DNA from: Zizania palustris
Lineage: Eukaryota > Streptophyta > Magnoliopsida > Poales > Poaceae
Assembly (NCBI GenBank): GCA_019279435.1
Contig: JAAALK010000287.1
Coordinates: 17,422,162 to 17,486,161, forward strand
Direction of reading: 5' to 3'
DNA: 64,000 nt
Shown: positions 1-11,251 of the stretch, in pieces
Numbering within the stretch: the first letter of the stretch is position 1
How the letters are laid out: the number at the start of each line of letters is the position of its first letter
Made by a program: the position numbers and the translations under genes
Notes under the pieces: model-generated
What the model was told of the DNA's origin: nothing
The model's database searches: none
The model's input: only the letters and a program-made list of their open reading frames with translations

Positions 1-342
1 ACGGCTATTTGCGCCGTAACGGTCGTTTTGACGGTACCCCACGACGTTCGCCCTCCGTAACCGTCTCCACGACACGGGTACTCCGTAACCGTCTCCACGA
101 CAAGGGCACTCCGTAACCGTTTTCGCGACGCTCGCACTCCGAAACCGTTCCATTCCCAGGGAGTTCTCTCACTGTGCCAAAACTCGAGGACGAAGGTTCT
201 AAAATATTGGGCCCAAAATCCTGGGCTAAGTCATAACATCTTCAAATTCCCTTTAAGCCTCAGAAACTAGAAATGTTCCTTTCGTATACTGCCTTTTTTC
301 TAAAAACAGGTTATCTACAGAAAGGCGTATTCGAGGGGCTAC
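1..342 (+). mobile_element. 3-prime internal end of a Ty3/gypsy-like LTR element
   Basis: This non-coding stretch runs into an LTR at 343. The last bases before the LTR (about 331-342) are a purine-rich GAGGGGCT tract, placed where a polypurine tract primes plus-strand synthesis. The same GCGAGGGGCTAC arrangement precedes the 3-prime LTR of element D at 46583, so the two elements are related. The rest of the element lies left of the window. No coding frame is supported here. Confidence 0.6.
53..151. repeat. 28-bp tandem repeat, about 3.5 copies
   Basis: Units start with CTCCGTAACCGT at 53, 81 and 109, with a partial unit at 137. The units are directly adjacent with no spacers. They lie in the 3-prime untranslated part of the LTR element that ends at 839. 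Confidence 0.85.
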
Positions 343-839
343 TGTTGGGGGAAATTACTTTATTTCCAAGACTTAAATATTAACCCTCCGTGGGCTCAGT
401 GAAGATCCCGAAGGTGGCGGACTGCTGTTCGGAGCATACGTCAACACGGCCGGAGGGTGCCACGATGCGGAGTCATAGAGAACCCTCCGAAGGGAAGAAG
501 GAGGCCTCGAAGCAGGAAGACATGATTGATTGGATGTTCAACTTATCCATCTACCCTACAGCACTTTACCGTGTATAACCTTGTTTATAATACCGAATAG
601 TTTCTACTATGTCAGTTGTAATGTAGAGGTAAATAGGTCTTTTCCTTATGCCTTTTTCCCTATAAATACCCCCCATTGTATCTTGTAAAGGAGATCCAGA
701 ACTAGTTGTTCAAACATACACACTCGGACCTCTTGAGCTATTATCCCTTACGGAGGCTCGAGTTCGTCCTAAAGCACAAACCCCTTGTTTGTTCGTTCTT
801 GATTACCGAGAACCTGTTGGCGTAACTTTTACTCCAACA
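343..839 (+). repeat. 3-prime LTR of a gypsy-like element
   Basis: The segment begins TGTTGGGGGAAA and ends ACTCCAACA, giving the TG...CA ends of an LTR, about 497 bp. A TATA box (TATAAATA) lies at 661-668. A purine tract abuts its left end, so this is the downstream LTR of a plus-strand element. The start and the phrase GCTATTATCCCTT near 738 resemble the LTRs of element D, which suggests the same superfamily. The matching 5-prime LTR is outside the window, so age and target duplication cannot be read. Confidence 0.7.
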
Positions 840-1548
840 CATACCCATTGTGATTTTACTTGCCTGTCTAATGATGATGCAGTTACTGAAGAACAAAAGC
901 ATCACCATGCTTGTCAAAAATTTATATGTGGATAAAACAGTGCAGATTTCTGCATCTTTTGCTGATTGCCATCACTAGCTTTCTTCCTCTGCATGACAGA
1001 GGAAGATCATTAGTGCAGCAGCTGCGGTGGGAGTCGACCATCTCCAGAATTCAGAGCATGAGAGAGGACGACAACAAAGAGGGGACCAATCCAGCGTGTA
1101 GGCGAGCTCAACGACCTGATAGCGATCACTGCTTACCACTGTTTGGATCATGCACCGACACTAGGGTCGGTTTGGTTGGGTCGATCCGTGGATGTCGCTG
1201 GATAAGATATGATTACCAAGTTTTGATTGCGCTTGGTTTGTAGAATTATAGGCGAGAGTTTATTTTATAAAAGTGCTATATAAAGTTGTTCGAGGGTTTA
1301 TGGTTTATTTTATAAAGATGCTATATAAAGTTATCCCGTAAAATTGGCTAGACGAGACATACACATTCTCTTACCTTAATCATCAGTCAATGTGTAAAAT
1401 GATTATAAGACTAGAGTTGATTAGGAACAATTAGTATTATAATAAGATTAATGATAATTATTAATTATTTTTAATTTACAATTATTGTCGAATAGATGGA
1501 TATCAATCTTGTGCAACATTAACCTAGAGCTAAAGATTTTTAGACTAC
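840..1548. other. no gene seen; AT-rich intergenic DNA
   Basis: Open frames here are short and show no family resemblance. A local duplication of about 38 bp (GTTTATTTTATAAA...GCTATATAAAGTT) occurs twice between about 1259 and 1340. Nothing else is recognisable. Confidence 0.5.
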
Positions 1549-2012
1549 GTTTTGGATGGAGAGATATCCGGATGGTACGATGTCACTTTTGTGGCATTTC
1601 CGCGAACGGAAATATTTCCTGAAAAATGAGGGAACAAACTAGTTCTACTCGTACGCAAAAGACTTTAATGTGGAGTCCACATGAAGATATCACATCACAT
1701 ATTATTTCATTCCTTTGACCAAATACAAATAGTGACATACCGTTAACCAAACAAAAACGAGATAATTCTATTTAAAAAAGATAGAATCATCTCATTCCAC
1801 TATATCCCAATCTAAAAATAGTCCTAGCGGCTTAGAGTCAAGAGTTGCATTTACATACATGCGATCATTCAACAATGTAGTAAAGAATAGAACCATCCCA
1901 TTCCACTATATCCCCAAGGCCCAATTCAATTCATATCCCACCAGTCTTACATGCAAATGTTTTAAAAGTATCATCCCTCTATCATATCCTAAAATATCCA
2001 TCCATCCAAACA
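1549..2012. mobile_element. candidate MITE with imperfect terminal inverted repeats
   Basis: The left end near 1549 reads GTTTTGGATGGAGAGATAT. The right end, reverse-complemented from about 2012, reads GTTTGGATGGATGGATATTT. The pair forms an imperfect inverted repeat of about 18 bases around roughly 460 bp of non-coding DNA. GTTTGGATGG-type ends are common in grass MITEs. No clear target duplication was found, so boundaries are approximate. Confidence 0.35.
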
Positions 2013-2022
2013 TGTTGGTGAT

Positions 2023-2100
2023 GACGGGCATTCTAAATGTGTAACACATATATTGTATCAAGACGGGCATTTTGAATGCTAGCGCATATATTGTATAGAG
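2023..2100. repeat. 39-bp tandem duplication
   Basis: Two adjacent units begin GACGGGCATT at 2023 and 2062 and share the phrase CATATATTGTAT. They differ at several positions. Non-coding. Confidence 0.6.
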
Positions 2101-2293
2101 ACGAGATAATATGGGAAGGTATACAGTATTAAGCAGCATCACTAGTTTGCTTTTTTTGTTTGTATGTTAATTTATTAGCATCACTAGTTTCTCATATTTT
2201 CTACAGCTTACAGCTTATAGCAGTTTTTCTACAACTCACAACTTATAAAAGTTTTTTTAGAATCCACGGCTCAACCTGCCTGATCTCAGCACT

Positions 2294-3418
2294 TATTGAC
2301 GCCAAAGATTAGGTAAAAGTTGAGGACCCACCAGAGATGTCGCACAGTCAACAGAAGTCAAAGAAGTCTGGTTAAAGATGGTCAAAGAAGTTCATCCATG
2401 TTGTTACAACGTGGTCGGATGTAAAGGAGCCGATAGATATAAAAGTGAGAAGATAAAGGTGATCCAGAATCAGTTAAGATATATTGCTTGGACGACAAGT
2501 TTTTGGACTATAAATATGTATCCCTTAGTTAGATTAGAACACATAATCCTGTCAAACAACTACTCGACGTATCATCACCCTTGGCTCCCCAAGGTTAATC
2601 TCGATGGGATTCGACACTTGGAGTTAGGCTGCATCGTTTCGATCTCCGTCGAAGAGATGAGTACCGCCACCCCCGACGATCGTATTGACTAGGTCAGTGT
2701 CTTCACGACTACATCAATTTGATCTCTTGAAGACATTAACTGAAACAATACGATCGTTGGTTTATTAGTGTATTGGCTAGATCTAAGGCTGCATCAGATT
2801 GATCTCTTAGATTGATGTGATCTAGGTGTGGTAGTTTGAGGCTTCATCGGTTAGGTCTGACATCTCTTGATATTGTATCTTTTTCATGTAGTATACCGTT
2901 CATCTAAATAAAGCATGCCCAATACTTTGACATATTATTAAGATCATCGTGATTAGCTACTGTCTTCGTTAGGTCCGATCTAGTTATTGTGATGATTTTC
3001 ATGATATAGACATGTTATCTGGCATATTTTATTTATTTCTGTCGGAGTACAAACCAATATGTTTTCAATTCAATGCTAAATCCTATCTGCCATTAGGAGA
3101 TGCTCATCGGCCTATATGCATGAACCGCCCATCAAATCGTCTAATGGTGCATTCGTCCCAATTGCTTTGCCCATAGTCATCGGCCTTGCGGCCGATCGGC
3201 GCGCTCGTTCACGATTATTCCATACTTATCTCGGTCATCGTCTTGATAGCCGATCAGCTATGCTACTAATGTTATTCTCTCTGTTTCCTTATCAGTTGCA
3301 GGGCCAAACTGATTGGCACACCTTGAACCCTTTTTCTAAGAATGTTGGACCTGCACTGGAGTTAAGCAGATCTCTCAAGCCACGCGTGTGTCAAAGTGTG
3401 ACTGAAAATGCACCAACA
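2294..3418 (+). repeat. 5-prime LTR of outer PMD-bearing LTR element (copy A)
   Basis: About 1125 bp, alignable by eye along its length with 17338-18463 and, reversed, with 35763-36880. It starts TATTGACGCC (the family consensus start appears to be TGTTGACG, with G changed to A here) and ends GCACCAACA. A TATA box (TATAAATA) is at 2509-2516. The sequence after 3418 is leader and gag start, so this is the upstream LTR. Five bases before it (GCACT) do not match the five after LTR B (ACACC), so the target duplication is lost or the termini are slightly off. Confidence 0.75.
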
Positions 3419-3664
3419 CACTTTTTTGCATGCCCGGTGGGACAACACTTCAGCAATTCAGTCATGGTGGGTGAACTCAATGACGACAATATCATTCTGG
3501 TCACCTTGGAGACCTTGACTGAGGAACAAAGGGCGGAGGTACGGAAATACGTTGACGTTTTCTAGGAGTTGTGCCTATAAGCCTACAGAATGACTCGAGC
3601 GGGTCCCATCCTAAGGGATCTGTTGCTAAGACCAGCGACGACCATGGAGATCAGTCAACCGACA
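3419..3664 (+). pseudogene. leader and truncated gag start of outer element A
   Basis: Immediately after the 5-prime LTR is a leader containing GCCCGGTGGGAC, probably around the primer-binding region. A short frame opens at the ATG at 3463 and stops at 3565 after about 33 codons (it ends YVDVF). Beyond this the sequence is cut at 3664 by the start of the E1 LTR. The rest of gag and all of pol of this element are absent on the far side of E1. The product is not identifiable; position alone suggests gag. Confidence 0.4.
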
Positions 3665-5406
3665 TGTTGACACGAAAACATGCCCCCACACCTGGGTCAG
3701 TCCAATGATCCAAAAGTGCACGTATACTTATGGACAGGCCTAAGCGTGACGTGGCACCGATGTCGCGTTCCGACTACCCTTAATAGTGATAAGGGGGTTG
3801 GAGTCGCCAGGCAACCAGATTACACAAAATAATCCAATTAGCCGAAAGAAATAGATTAAACAGAATAAAATCAACAAACTAGTCGGAGCCCGTCTGGTTT
3901 GAAGTCTGGTGTGAAGGGTGCGCCGAAGGGTACCTTCGGTGTCTGGTGCGAAGTGCTCCGAAGGGTACTTTCGGAGTCTGGTGCGAAGTGCTCCGCTGAA
4001 GAGTATCTTCGACGTTTGGAGTGATCTGATCGAAGGTGAGCTCCGATCGGATCTAGACGTGGCAATCACCTCCGAACGGCGGGGTTCAGAGCAAAGCCTC
4101 TAGTACAGTGAAGTACGAAACAATGACTCGGGCGTTCGGAGTGATCCGGCCGAAGATAGACTCCGAATGGATCTGAACGCAGTGATCACCTCCGAACAGC
4201 GGGGTTCGGCGTGCGATCTCCGACGCAACAATCTACAGAATAGTGACGCGAGGACCACACGCGAGTGCAACTTCGTTCGGCGCAGCATGTAGTCGTGGCG
4301 AGGCCTGTTGCGACGAAGTGTGCTTGCGAAGCCTGTTTGCCGAAGCCTGTGGTCTTTGTCGAAGGGTGTCCTGGGGACCTCCGGAACCGATCCCTCATCC
4401 CCGGACACCTTCGGCAAAGGGGCTCCGAACGTGCGAACCTGCAACAGATACGATGCGAAGTACCAATTCGGCCTGAGGACCGAATTTTGCTAAGTGTTGC
4501 ACAGGTAGCGAAGGTAGCAATCTGTTATGTAGATTAACGGGGACTTCATAGGCGAAGTACCAAGGTGATAGCAATCTGTTATGTAGATTAACGGGGACTT
4601 CCCAGGTGAAGTACCAAGGCTTACCATTGTTCCGTAGCGGCGGACGGAGGGCTTCCAGGCAAACCAACGAAGAGGTATAGGAAAGTAAAGGTAAAGTAAA
4701 TGCAATCAAAGCATGGGCTTTGGTTTGGTTTGAGTTGGGGGGCTTCTCACGCCGGCCAGGCCTCTCTATTTATGGGGGTAACTCCTAATCTAATCTGCTA
4801 TTAATCTGGCCAGATAGAGATAGAGATAGAGTTGGAAACGCGTACAACTCTACCTCTGCCGAGGTGGGCTTAGGCCAGGCCCATCGAGGCCTGCTCCTCA
4901 GGTCGAAGCTTCGGTGGTGTGGGCTTCGGCCAGGCCCATCGAGGCCTGCTCGTCGGGCCGAAGCTTCGGTGGCGTGGGCTTCGGCCAGGCCCGTCGAGGC
5001 CTGCTCCTCGGGCCGAAGCTTTGGTGGCGTGGGATTCAGCCAAGCTCATTGAGGCTTGCTCCTCGGGCCAAAGCTTCAGCAGCGTGGGATTCCGAAGGCT
5101 CCCGAAGCTTCGGTAGCGTGGGCCTCCGAAGGCTCCCGAAGCTTCGGCAGCGTGGGACTCCGAAGGGTCCCGAAGCTTCGGCAGCGTGGGCCTCCAAAGG
5201 CTCCCGCAAGCTTCGGCAGTGTGGGCCTCTGAAGGCTTCCTGGCCGAAGCCCGGAAGCTGGCTAGAGGCCTTCGGAGCCCACAGCTCAATGGGCTTTGGC
5301 CCTGTAGGGCTTCGGATAGACCCTGGACATGTGTCCTTTTGGCCCAAATCACCAAAAATTGATATTTTGACAATCTAGCCATTAATGCCATTTTTTGCTA
5401 TCAACA
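3665..5406 (-). repeat. 3-prime LTR of E1 (complete)
   Basis: 1742 bp, with TGTTGACACG at the low-coordinate end and TATCAACA at the high end. The first about 1050 bp match 13007-14056. A TATA-like box read on the minus strand (CATAAATA) is at 4767-4774. A duplicated segment of about 55 bp (GTAGATTAACGGGGACTTC twice, about 4510-4618) is present in both LTRs. An array of GC-rich tandem repeats fills 4866-5222 upstream of the promoter (U3). Several open frames here, up to 173 codons, come from the repeat and are not considered genes. Confidence 0.88.
4866..5222. repeat. two-tier tandem repeat in E1 U3 (55 bp x4, then 34 bp x4)
   Basis: Units of 55 bp start at 4866, 4921, 4976 and 5031. Units of 34-35 bp start at 5086, 5120, 5154 and 5188. 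Both unit types begin GGG(C/A) and end in a CGAAGCTTCGG...GCGT block, so the short unit looks like the long one with about 21 bp removed. Most units carry the palindrome CCGAAGCTTCGG or a near copy. The other LTR is truncated before this point, so its copy cannot be compared. Confidence 0.9.
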
Positions 5407-5424
5407 CATGCCCCCCTGCCTTTT
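5407..5424 (-). promoter_or_regulatory. polypurine tract of E1
   Basis: Read on the minus strand this is AAAAGGCAGGGGGGCATG, directly adjoining the TGTTGATAGC start of the 3-prime LTR. It is the expected plus-strand primer site. Confidence 0.75.
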
Positions 5425-5492
5425 AGTGAACTAGTGAACTAAAAGAATAACGAGCTGAAGACGATACCATTCGTACTGGATTTTTGACATTT

Positions 5493-6485
5493 TTACGATG
5501 TTTGCCATACACTTGGGAAATATTTTTTCAGGTACCTACCATTCAAAGCTCTTCGAAACCGCTCTCCCTGTAGGGATTCTAACACGTATGCATTGTCGGG
5601 AGCGATCTCGGATATCTTAAAAGGACCTTCCCAGCTAGGTGACCATTTACCAAATTTGGGACTCTTCGTGCCTAAGGGTAAAATCGTCTTCCACACCAAG
5701 TATCCTATTTGAAACGCTTTTGGTTTAACCTTCTTGTTGTAGGCTCTAGCTACTCTCTTCTTGTCTGCTTCTATGGCTTCTAAAGCTCTTAGTCTCCTAT
5801 CGGTCACTTCCTCTAGATTATCTATTAGAAGAGTTTTATATTCGTCGATCGATAAGCCGTCTTGCTTTAACACTCTTAAGGAGCCAAGATCTACCTCTAC
5901 GGGCAGAATGACTTCTTGTCCATATACCAACTCATATGGACTGACTTTAGTGGCACCGTGCTTTGCGATCCTACAAGCCCATAACGCCTCGAAAAGCACC
6001 TCATGCCATCTTTTAGGAAAGTCTTCAATTTTCTTCTTAATAAGCTTAATCACGGTTTTATTACTATACTCGGCCTGACCATTGGCTTGAGCATAGTAAG
6101 GTGAAGAATTTATCAACTTAATACCATAGTATTCGGCGAAGTCCCTTACTTCTTTAGAAACAAATGAACTACCTTGATCCATAGTGAGGGTTTGAGGGAC
6201 GCCAAATCTGTGTATGATGTGCTTCAAAATAAAATCACGTACCTCATTGTGAGTCATGCTCTTGAGAGGTACGGCCTCGGTCCATTTGGTGAAGTAATCT
6301 GTCGCCATCAACACGAACCGATGCCCCTTTGAGGAAGGAGGGTAGATCTGGCCGATGAAGTCTAAACCCCAACCTCGAAATGGCCATGGATTGACAATAG
6401 GATTGAGCAATGAGGCAGGAGCTAACTGGATGTTGCCAAACTTCTGACATGCCTCACACCCTCTGTTACTTGAAACAATCTTCAG
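5493..6485 (-). pseudogene. E1 integrase (catalytic core and C-terminal region)
   Basis: Retroviral-type integrase that would join element cDNA to host DNA in the nucleus. Counting from TTG at 6410, the 305-codon frame has the core motifs MATDYFTKW (Asp38), MDQGSSF (Asp78) and ANGQAEYSNK (Glu114). That is a D,D(35)E spacing, so the triad is intact. A C-terminal region with GPFKI and NGRYLKKYFP follows. Upstream, the zinc-binding segment (GCEACQKFGN, about 6435-6470) is in the same frame, but a small indel at about 6480-6485 separates it from the histidine half in the next frame. There is no chromodomain, which fits Tat. The break makes the copy non-functional as a polyprotein although the core itself is open. 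Confidence 0.85.
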
Positions 6486-9167
6486 TCATAGTCGGCCAAT
6501 AAAAACCCGCTCTTTTGAGCATCCAACTCATCTTTTGGGTCGACTGGTGAGTGCCGCAAAGCCCCTCATGAACTTCTCCTGTAGCCACTTGGGACTGCTC
6601 ATGGTCTAAACACTTCAATAGCACTCCATCGATGGTTCGGCGATACAACGTGTCGCCCAACAACACGAATTTGAACGCTTGTCGCCGAACCTTTCGATCA
6701 ACCCTTTGGCTAGGGTCTCTCAAATAATGGACGATTGGGATTCTCCAATCGCCCTTGCGGGTTTCAAAGGGCTTCGCTGGTCTGCCTTCTGAAAAGACCT
6801 CTAAATTACTGACTTCGGGGTGCCCCCCGAGCTTTTCAAGCTCCTGCCGAAGCCTGGCTGAAATGGCCATTCGGAGCCTGTTGGGCCGAAGCTCTTCAGA
6901 GGGTTCGGACTCCGGGGGGACTTCTCCGTTCGTGAGGCTTCACATGATAGGCTCCGGCGTGCCAGACCCTTTGATCGGCAGAGCACTCCGATCCAGGGGC
7001 TTCGGCGCGCGGGGGCCTTCGGTGACCCGAGGGGTTCGACCCGAGGTATGCGCCCGCCCACCTTCACTGGCTTCGGTAGTAAGATAGAACACCGTCTTCT
7101 CCAATACAGAAAATTTTCCTCTCCTTACTTGGTAGCCAAATGCCTGCTGAGCCAAATCATTGGCGACTGAATTGGCCTCTGTTGACACGTGAGATATTTT
7201 GAAATAATCAAAAGTAGTAACTATGTCTAGACATTTGTCCAAGTAACTATTCAGCAAGCCATTAAAACATTGAGCATTCTTAGCTACTTGCTGTACTACT
7301 AATAATGAATCACCGTATGCGTGAACATGTTTAGCACGTACAGACTCTAGTAATTCAAGTCCTAACAACAAAGCTTCATATTCGGCTTGGTTATTAGTGG
7401 AAGAAAACTCTAGTCGGGCCGAGGTTTCAAAGCGCATACCATTAGGTGATACGAGAACTACTCCAATACCTTGGCCACTCTTGCAAGCCGAACCATCAAA
7501 ATAGATTTTCCATGGTACTACCTCAACTAGAGCAATAGCATCACTCCAGCTAACATCTATGTGATGGTCAACTATAAAGTTGGCTACGACTTGGCCTTTC
7601 ATCACTCTTAGGGGCTCATAGACAAAATCGTACTCAATTAACGCATAAGCCCATTTCCCGATTCTTCCACTTAGAATCAGCTTCTGTAACATGTGCTTTA
7701 TCACATCGGTTTGGCAAACGACAACACATGTAGTGGGGAGAAGATAGTGGCGTAACTTAGTGCACGCGTAATAAAGTGATAAGCACAATCGTTCCACAAA
7801 CGCGTACCTGGTTTCAGCATCCAGCAGGCGGCGGCTCAAGAATGTTATGACGTACTCCTTTCCCTCTACCTCCTGGGTTAGTATGGCTCCAATCACACCA
7901 TCTTCAGCGGTGATGTATAGCCGAAACAGAATCCCAACCTTGGGTGCTCTCACCACGGGCGGCGATGACAAGCACTTCTTGATCTTCTCAAGAGCACTTT
8001 GCTGGCTTGCCCCCCAAGTGAACTCGTCTTCGTTTTTTAGCCGGAGGATGGGGACAAAGGCATCAATCTTGCCGGACAAGTTGGATATAAAGCGACGCAA
8101 ATAGTTTAACTTGCCTAGCAACTTTTGCACATCCTTCTTGCATGTCGGCGCAGCAACGCTTCTAATCTTTTCAAGTCTCTTAGGATCAATTTCTATGCCT
8201 CTTTCATGAATCATGAAACCTAAGAACTTACCCGCCGACACATCAAAAGCACACTTAAGTGGGTTCATCTTCAACCCATATTGTCGCATCCTATCGAAAG
8301 CAACCTTCAAATCGACTAAATGGTTTCCCATAGCATCCGATTTGACCACGACATCATCGATGTAAACTTCTAACATGACCCCTAACAAGTCATGAAAGAT
8401 CAAGTTCATGGCGCGCTGATATGTGGCGCCGACATTTTTAAACCAAAAGTCATAACGACCCATTCGAACAAACCAACAAAACCAGGGCAACGAAAGGCAG
8501 TCTTATAGACGTCTTCTTCGGCCATAAAGATTTGATTATAACCGGCATTGCCGTCAAAAAAACTTAGTACCTTGTGTCCTGAAGCATCGTTGATCAGCAT
8601 GTCGGCTATTGGCATCGGATACTCGTCCTTTGGAGTGGCTCTGTTCAGATCCCTGAAATCAATGCATACCCGTATCTTGCCGCTCCCTTTCTTCTCTACA
8701 GGCACAATGTTAACAACCCATTTTGCGTACCTGCATGGCCTAATAAATTCAGCCTTAAGTAGTCGTTCCACTTCCTCCTTGACTCAGTCATAGATGGCCG
8801 AATTAAAGTGGCGGGGAGGCTGTTTATAAGGCCTAAACCAGGGCTTGATGGGCAGCCGATGCTCCACGAGCTTGCGGCTTAGCCCTGGCATTTTGCTATA
8901 CTCCCATGCGAAACAATCGACATACGACCGAAGTAACTTTATTACTTCAGCCTTTTCATCAGGCTGCAACTGTTGGTTTACAAAAGTCGGCCTTGGGACG
9001 CTACCATTACCTATATCAACTTCCTCCAAGGGATCGGCCGACGCAAAACCTTGCCCTAATTTTTCTACTTCGCTAAAGTCCTCGATGGCTTCGGCAATAC
9101 CGTCTTTATTAGACCGATATTGCTCCACGCGAGACTTTAGCCAATCTAGATTATTCTCGCTAGACAT
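6486..9167 (-). pseudogene. E1 reverse transcriptase, RNase H and second RNase H domain
   Basis: Would copy element RNA into DNA and remove the RNA strand. From the N-terminal side (9167 downward): a linker, then an RT with VCIDFRDLN, the TPKDEYPMP phrase, FRCPGF and the catalytic YIDDVVVKSD (about 8350). The standard RNase H region follows (GAILTQEVEGKEY). A second RNase H-like domain comes next (YFDGSACKSG, STNNQAEYEALLLGLELLE, AYGDSLLVVQQ; about 7500-7130). Last is the histidine half of the integrase zinc finger (HEGLCGTH, about 6560). A stop near 8783 and a frameshift near 8450-8480 break the frame. The paired RNase H domains are a hallmark of Tat elements. Confidence 0.85.
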
Positions 9168-9172
9168 GACTT

Positions 9173-11251
9173 CTAATACAAAAATAGCCGTGCTACTCTA
9201 GCCGGCTTTACAGACACTGGTACAAACTGTCCTCCAGATACACTAACAAAGTCATAATCCGAAAGATCTCTGCCTGATAGACATTCTACTTTGTTGTGGA
9301 CGGCGTCGACTGATACATCGGCCAATGCTACTTGGGCCGAAGTATCCGCGGGGATGACTTCTATCTCATCACCGTCCCACTGTATCAGACACTGGTGTAG
9401 AGTAGAAGGGATGCAACAGTTTGCGTGAATCCAGTCGTGCCCGAGTAACACACTATAATTACCTTGTACGTCGATGACGAAGAACGCTGTTGGCAACGTC
9501 TTGTTGCCCACCATCAACTCCATAGAGAGTACTCCCTTGGCCTCGGAGCTCTCGCCGCTGAAGCCATTGAGCATCAAGTTAGTTTTCTTCAGGTCATCTT
9601 CGTCCCTGCCAAGTTTCTTCAATAATGAATAAGGCATTAGGTTAACAGTGGCGCCGCCGTCGACGAGCATCCGGGAAATTAGCTTCCTATCGATGTGACC
9701 TCTAACATAGAGGGGTTTCAGATGGCGAGCCGAGTCCTCGGGCTTCTCGAAGATGGCGCTGCCTGGACCGAGGTTCAACTGAGCGACCTCGACCTCGTCC
9801 TGTGGTAGGGCAAACTCGGCAGGCAGCGTGACGATGTTGATGTCCATCACCTGGGGTGCGGGTCCCTCAGAGACGGGTGAGTAATCGTCGTCGAGCATGT
9901 CGTCGTCGTCGCTTGGACTAGGAGCCGGGTTGGTTATCTCAACTGACTTCGCTCTCCATACCTGCTTCGTGGCTGGCCGAGGGCGGATTTCTTCGAAGAT
10001 AGCGCCGTGCTCGGCCTCAGCTTTCTTCTCGCGCATCTCCTGTGCCCGCAGCCTTTGTAGGCATCTCTTCTGTGATTTGGACATGCCCGAAGGAGCCCAA
10101 GATGGCTGCGGCTTGGTGCCTGGAGCTACTGTTCGACTCATGTTAATTCTGGCCGAAGTGTGCCCTTCGGCCTCGGGCACCCTTTGTTCGAAGGGGGCTT
10201 CGCTGTGAACCCCATCAGACGGACTGGCCCTGTTCGGCCGATCAAACCAGACTTCGGCGTGGAGCTCGGCCAAAGTATGAGACTTACCTCCGTCAGACCT
10301 TGGCGACAAATTCTTCGGGATTGGGACTTCCTGAGACCCAACTCTGATAGTTATGGCTTCGGACTCCCTGACTTCGGCCTCCGCGTGCACGCACCCTTTG
10401 GCTTCGTTCTGCAGGGTCCGATTCGGAGGTACCACAGACAGTCTGTGGACGATGCCCCCCTCCGCTGCGTCTGTTTGCCCCTGCCATACACAATACTCCG
10501 AAGGAAAACAAGGCATGGGGTTAGTCTGCGGAGGGTACCCTGACCCGGATACGTACGGTGCCCACAGGGTCCCCGCCCAGTCGTACGGTGGAGGCATCGG
10601 AGGCTCCAGCGTCCTCGGCCACTGCGAGTCGAACCCGTCACCCGGAGGGGGGTTCGGCAGGGTCGAAGGTGTCTCTGACCACACCAGCGAAGGATCCTGC
10701 CAGGCCAGAGGTATGTTCGGCCAGTGCGGGCTGAAGCCTCCCATCGGAGAAGTCCAGTGTGGTGCGGGGTTCAGCCATTGGGGGCCGAAATTGTTCTATA
10801 AGGGACCCGACCAATGGGGCTCGAAGTTGTTGTACGGGGGGTTTGGCCATTGTGGCTCGGAACCACTGTGCGGAGCATCAGGCCATTGTGGCCTGAAGCC
10901 CTCGTGTGGAGGGTTCGCTGGCTTCAGACCGAAGCCACCCTTCGAAGGTCTTGGACCCTTCGGCTGTTTTAGCTTAGCGTGAGGACCTTCTTCTTTGGCC
11001 CTCCTCTGATGCTTGTTTAATAGCATGTTATATGTTACCTTCGGCTTCTTGCGAGCCTTAGCCGAAGGGGCATTGACGTTCTGTTTCCACACTCCTACCT
11101 CGGGGTTCTTTGGTATGAGTGTGCGAATGCGCGGTTCTCCAGCAATCACATCTTTTCCTTTAGCAGACCCAGCCTGTTCTAGCCGAATCAATACCTTCTT
11201 CTCGCCGAGGTCAACGGCGGTGACTGGAAAAGGATCTTTATCTAGCTTCAT
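9173..11251 (-). pseudogene. E1 aspartic protease and gag-pol linker
   Basis: Retropepsin-type protease that would process the Gag-Pol polyprotein. The active-site motif is MLVDGGATVNLMP at about 9660 (DGG in place of the commoner DTG/DSG, as often seen in this group). It is followed by NGFSGE and VIDVQGNYSVLLGHDWI. Upstream lies a proline- and tryptophan-rich linker and a basic helix (RCLQRLRAQEMREKKAEAE). The 523-codon frame (9173-10744) continues after a frameshift near 10790 into 10796-11251. The protease core itself is uninterrupted. The same segment recurs, more damaged, in E2 (55183-56650). Confidence 0.75.

Noticed and set aside
53..151. 28-bp repeats with CRISPR-like unit length
   Set aside because: Units are contiguous without spacers and lie in a plant LTR element; they are ordinary tandem repeats.
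4870..5391. 173-codon Pro/Ala/Ser-rich open frame and several overlapping frames in the E1 LTR
   Set aside because: They arise from the 55/34-bp GC-rich repeat, occur on both strands, and lie in LTR U3.
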